The translations under genes were made by a program, and so were the position numbers. Under the pieces are notes generated by a model. That model did not search any database, had not been told where the DNA came from, and worked only from the letters and a program-made list of their open reading frames with translations. DNA of 15,057 nt from JBDRNO01 sp043811005 (GTDB lineage Bacteria; Bacteroidota; Bacteroidia; NORP154): positions 1 to 15,057 of the forward strand of contig JBDRNO010000126.1 in the NCBI GenBank assembly GCA_043811005.1, in the 5' to 3' direction. Position 1 is the stretch's first letter. Every line of letters begins with the position of its first letter. Shown here in pieces: positions 13,418-15,057 of the stretch.

Positions 13418-13439
13418 TTAATTAATCGTATCGGAATTT
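13418..13439. repeat. 22-base motif, copy B
   Basis: Matches 21 of 22 bases at 12138-12159 in the same orientation, directly before the hairpin cluster that begins the GxxExxY island. Confidence 0.7.
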
Positions 13440-13498
13440 TCCGCCAAAGGCGGATCAGCCTCTGGCTGACAATATTATTTCTTCCGCCAACTGGCGGA
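13440..13498. repeat. Cluster of three short hairpins (TCCGCC type)
   Basis: TCCGCC-AAA-GGCGGA (13440-13454), TCAGCC-TCT-GGCTGA (13455-13469) and TCCGCCA-AC-TGGCGGA (13483-13498) follow each other like a REP cluster. A further copy with an 8-bp stem is at 13687-13703, on the other side of the GxxExxY fragment. Confidence 0.75.
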
Positions 13499-13503
13499 CA
13501 AAG

Positions 13504-13643
13504 GACGCCAAGAATTATAAATTATTGACTATTCTTGTAATACCGTCTTTTATTAGATTTACATTGAAATTAACAAGTAATCCTAATTTTAAATCAGTTA
13601 AATTTAAGTATGTCATAAATATTTTCTTTGCGTTCTTGGCGTC
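13504..13643. repeat. 11-bp inverted repeats around a GxxExxY fragment
   Basis: GACGCCAAGAA (13504-13514) is perfectly inverted as TTCTTGGCGTC (13633-13643). The enclosed 118 bases are nearly filled by the GxxExxY C-terminal fragment, whose stop codon abuts the left arm exactly. Confidence 0.75.
13515..13616 (-). pseudogene. C-terminal fragment of a GxxExxY family gene
   Basis: 33 residues from ATG 13616: MTYLNLTDLKLGLLVNFNV, then NLIKDGITRIVNNL. This matches the conserved C-terminus of GxxExxY proteins (LLTYLKLTGxKLGLLINFN, then LKDGIKRIV). The N-terminal three quarters, including the motif that names the family, are absent. Upstream codons in the same frame (to 13715) come from the CGCCAAG and TCCGCC repeats, not from the gene. 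The role of the family is not established. Identity is fairly sure despite the short length, because the NFNV-KDG-RIV pattern is distinctive. Confidence 0.65.
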
Positions 13644-13686
13644 TTTGCGAGAGACATTTTCAATCAATTTACCTGCCTTTGCCGAA

Positions 13687-13703
13687 TCCGCCAAATTGGC
13701 GGA
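13687..13703. repeat. TCCGCCAA-A-TTGGCGGA hairpin
   Basis: An 8-bp stem with a single-base loop, of the same type as those at 13440-13498. It marks the right side of the GxxExxY island. CTGCC/GGCAG words around it (13670-13713) could extend the stem. Confidence 0.7.
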
Positions 13704-13828
13704 GCAGGCAGGCAAAGTTATGTTATTTTAATATGTTTGCAAAGTTATGCTATTACTCCTAAAAGTTTTGTTTTTTAATCAATTTACAATGTTATGTTCT
13801 CAAATAGTAATTATCGGAATTAACTTTT

Positions 13829-13836
13829 TAACTTTG
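13829..13836 (+). promoter_or_regulatory. -7 box of the nrnA promoter
   Basis: TAACTTTG matches the Bacteroidota -7 consensus. Transcription would start near 13843, about 28 bases before ATG 13871. The -33 region has no exact TTG. Confidence 0.5.
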
Positions 13837-13870
13837 CATTTCCATCATTGCTTGATATTATAATCATAAA

Positions 13871-14893
13871 ATGACACCAAAAGAGATCATACAAATAAAA
13901 AAATTACTAGGCCTTCAAAAAAACATTGTGATCACTACCCATCACAACCCTGATGGTGATGCAATTGGCTCATCCCTGGGATTGTATAACTTTTTGATTC
14001 GAAAGGGTTACAAGGCAGATGTTATCACCCCAAACAATTACCCTGAATTCCTTCACTGGTTACCCGGAAACGATAAAGTGATAATTTATAAAGACAATAC
14101 TGGCAGAGCAGACGAACTAATAAATAGCGCTGGCACTATCTTTTGTTTGGATTATAATGCGCTGAACCGTGTAGGCGATATGGGTTCTGTAATTAAAAAA
14201 TCCGATGCTGTTAAAATATTGATAGACCATCACCCGCAGCCTGATGACTTTGCCGATTACAAACTGGTTGATACCAGCGCCTGCTCCGCTGCCGAGCTGG
14301 TTTATGAATTTATTGAATTGCTCAACGAAAAGCATGTGATGAACAAAGACGCGATAAACTGTATTTATACGGGTATCATGACTGATACAGGTGCGTTCAG
14401 GTTCGGCACAGTTTCATCAAAAACACATAAAGTGGTTTCAGTCCTGATAGAGTTAGGAGCAGATAGAGAATTGATACATGGTTTGATCTACAATAATTTC
14501 ACACAAGACCGGATGCGCTTACTTGGATATTGCCTGAATGAAAAATTAAAGGTATTTCCTCAATATGGCGCCTCCATGATATCTTTGTCTATAAAAGAAC
14601 TTGAACGTTATAATTTCAAAAAGGGAGATAGTGAAGGATTTGTAAATTATGCTTTAGCAATTAAAAATGTTCGCCTTGCCGCTTTTATTGTAGAAAGGGA
14701 TGATATAGTTAAGCTATCGTTTCGCTCCACAGGTGATTTTTCTGTTGATGAATTTGCCAGGAAACACTTTGCCGGAGGCGGACACTCCAAAGCTGCAGGA
14801 GGAGAATCTAAACTATCTTTGGAAGAAACCATAGAAAAATTTATTTCCATACTTCCTCAATATAAGGATGAATTATTGTTATGTCAAGAATAA
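13871..14893 (+). CDS. nrnA: DHH phosphoesterase, NrnA type (nanoRNase/pAp phosphatase)
   Basis: A 340-residue soluble enzyme of the DHH/DHHA1 superfamily. Metal-binding motifs are present: THHNPDGDAIGSS (23-35), the Asp of FCLDYNALNRVG (91-102), and the name-giving Asp-His-His (119-121) in ILIDHHPQPDDF, with another Asp in GIMTDTGAFRFG (168-179). The C-terminal DHHA1 substrate motif GGGHSKAAGG is at 302-311. NrnA proteins degrade 2- to 5-base RNA oligonucleotides and dephosphorylate pAp to AMP. The length is normal. It appears as a single gene with its own promoter; nothing in-frame follows in the window. The family is certain; the balance of nanoRNase and pAp activity is inferred. Confidence 0.92.
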   Translation: MTPKEIIQIKKLLGLQKNIVITTHHNPDGDAIGSSLGLYNFLIRKGYKADVITPNNYPEFLHWLPGNDKVIIYKDNTGRADELINSAGTIFCLDYNALNRVGDMGSVIKKSDAVKILIDHHPQPDDFADYKLVDTSACSAAELVYEFIELLNEKHVMNKDAINCIYTGIMTDTGAFRFGTVSSKTHKVVSVLIELGADRELIHGLIYNNFTQDRMRLLGYCLNEKLKVFPQYGASMISLSIKELERYNFKKGDSEGFVNYALAIKNVRLAAFIVERDDIVKLSFRSTGDFSVDEFARKHFAGGGHSKAAGGESKLSLEETIEKFISILPQYKDELLLCQE

Positions 14894-15057
14894 GTTGCGG
14901 GTAAGTTATAAGGGTATAGGGCAATGTCATTAAGTTAAGCATTAAGTAATTGATTATCAATACGTTAAAAATACATATAAAGCAAAAATTCCAAATCTCA
15001 AAACCCAAATAACAAATAAGGTCCAATTTTCTAATTCTTAATGACCAAAACAAATAG
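14894..15057. other. Non-coding end with CAAATCTCAAA words
   Basis: No gene is seen. Bases about 14980-15030 contain AAATTCCAAATCTCAAAACCC-type words, the reverse complement of the ATTTGAGATTTGG repeats at 3733 and 8216. No clear terminator for nrnA is visible. Confidence 0.6.

Larger units (their letters stand above)
13381..13870. other. Repeat-filled gap between ndk and nrnA
   Basis: This divergent gap holds a 22-base motif copy (13418-13439), clusters of TCCGCC/GGCGGA hairpins, a GxxExxY gene fragment between inverted repeats, and the nrnA promoter. No intact gene is seen. Confidence 0.75.

Noticed and set aside
13525..13731. 68-residue + strand ORF over the GxxExxY fragment
   Set aside because: The - strand reading matches the GxxExxY C-terminus; the + strand ORF is its shadow plus hairpin sequence.
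1..15057. tRNA or rRNA genes
   Set aside because: No stretch read as a plausible cloverleaf with GGTTCGAATCC-type T-arm or as rRNA; none can be supported by eye.

Overview
The window looks like Bacteroidota (Bacteroidetes) chromosome. It is AT-rich, and several genes are preceded by the TAnnTTTG -7 box typical of this phylum instead of a sigma70 -10 box. Most starts have little or no Shine-Dalgarno sequence. The gene families (LTA-synthase-like sulfatase, DUF721 protein, NrnA, four-helix-bundle and GxxExxY ORFs) also fit. Intergenic regions are crowded with low-complexity word repeats arranged as inverted pairs, as often seen in environmental Bacteroidota genomes.

Region 1 (about 284-8152, all + strand) is an arsenic/metalloid resistance island. 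It starts with a periplasmic CGGC thioredoxin-fold protein (ArsF-like) and a CcdA-like permease with two Cys-Pro motifs (ArsG-like). A repeat-filled, insertion-like spacer of about 0.4 kb follows, and then an ArsP/COG0701 permease with a CSCS motif. Next come a broken four-helix-bundle ORF set between inverted repeats, an ArsR/SmtB repressor with a self-overlapping promoter/operator, a secreted tandem thioredoxin-fold protein with a Cys-Cys tail, an FtsX/MacB-type ABC permease with a Cys-Cys pair outside the membrane, its LolD/MacB-like ATPase, a remnant of a cation diffusion facilitator, and a full ACR3 arsenite efflux carrier. ArsR probably controls the genes after it. The secreted thiol protein plus ABC exporter between arsR and acr3 is the least familiar part and the best candidate for an undescribed metalloid or thiol-adduct export system.

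Region 2 (8281-11261, - strand) has an LTA-synthase-family membrane sulfatase and ribosomal protein L19. The L19 carries an unusual acidic N-terminal extension of about 140 residues. A clear promoter fixes its start.

Region 3 (11455-13870) is mostly decayed. It holds the secreted TPR start and, downstream, the apparent C-terminal end of a TPR-SpoIIE-type signalling protein, with an insertion-sequence relic (25-bp imperfect terminal inverted repeats) between them. A DUF721 gene, several hairpins, an 8-bp tandem repeat, nucleoside diphosphate kinase (ndk, - strand) and a GxxExxY gene fragment between inverted repeats follow. Region 4 (13871-14893, +) is a complete DHH phosphoesterase of the NrnA type with its own promoter. 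The last 160 bases are non-coding repeat sequence.

All calls come from reading motifs by eye; no database search was possible.
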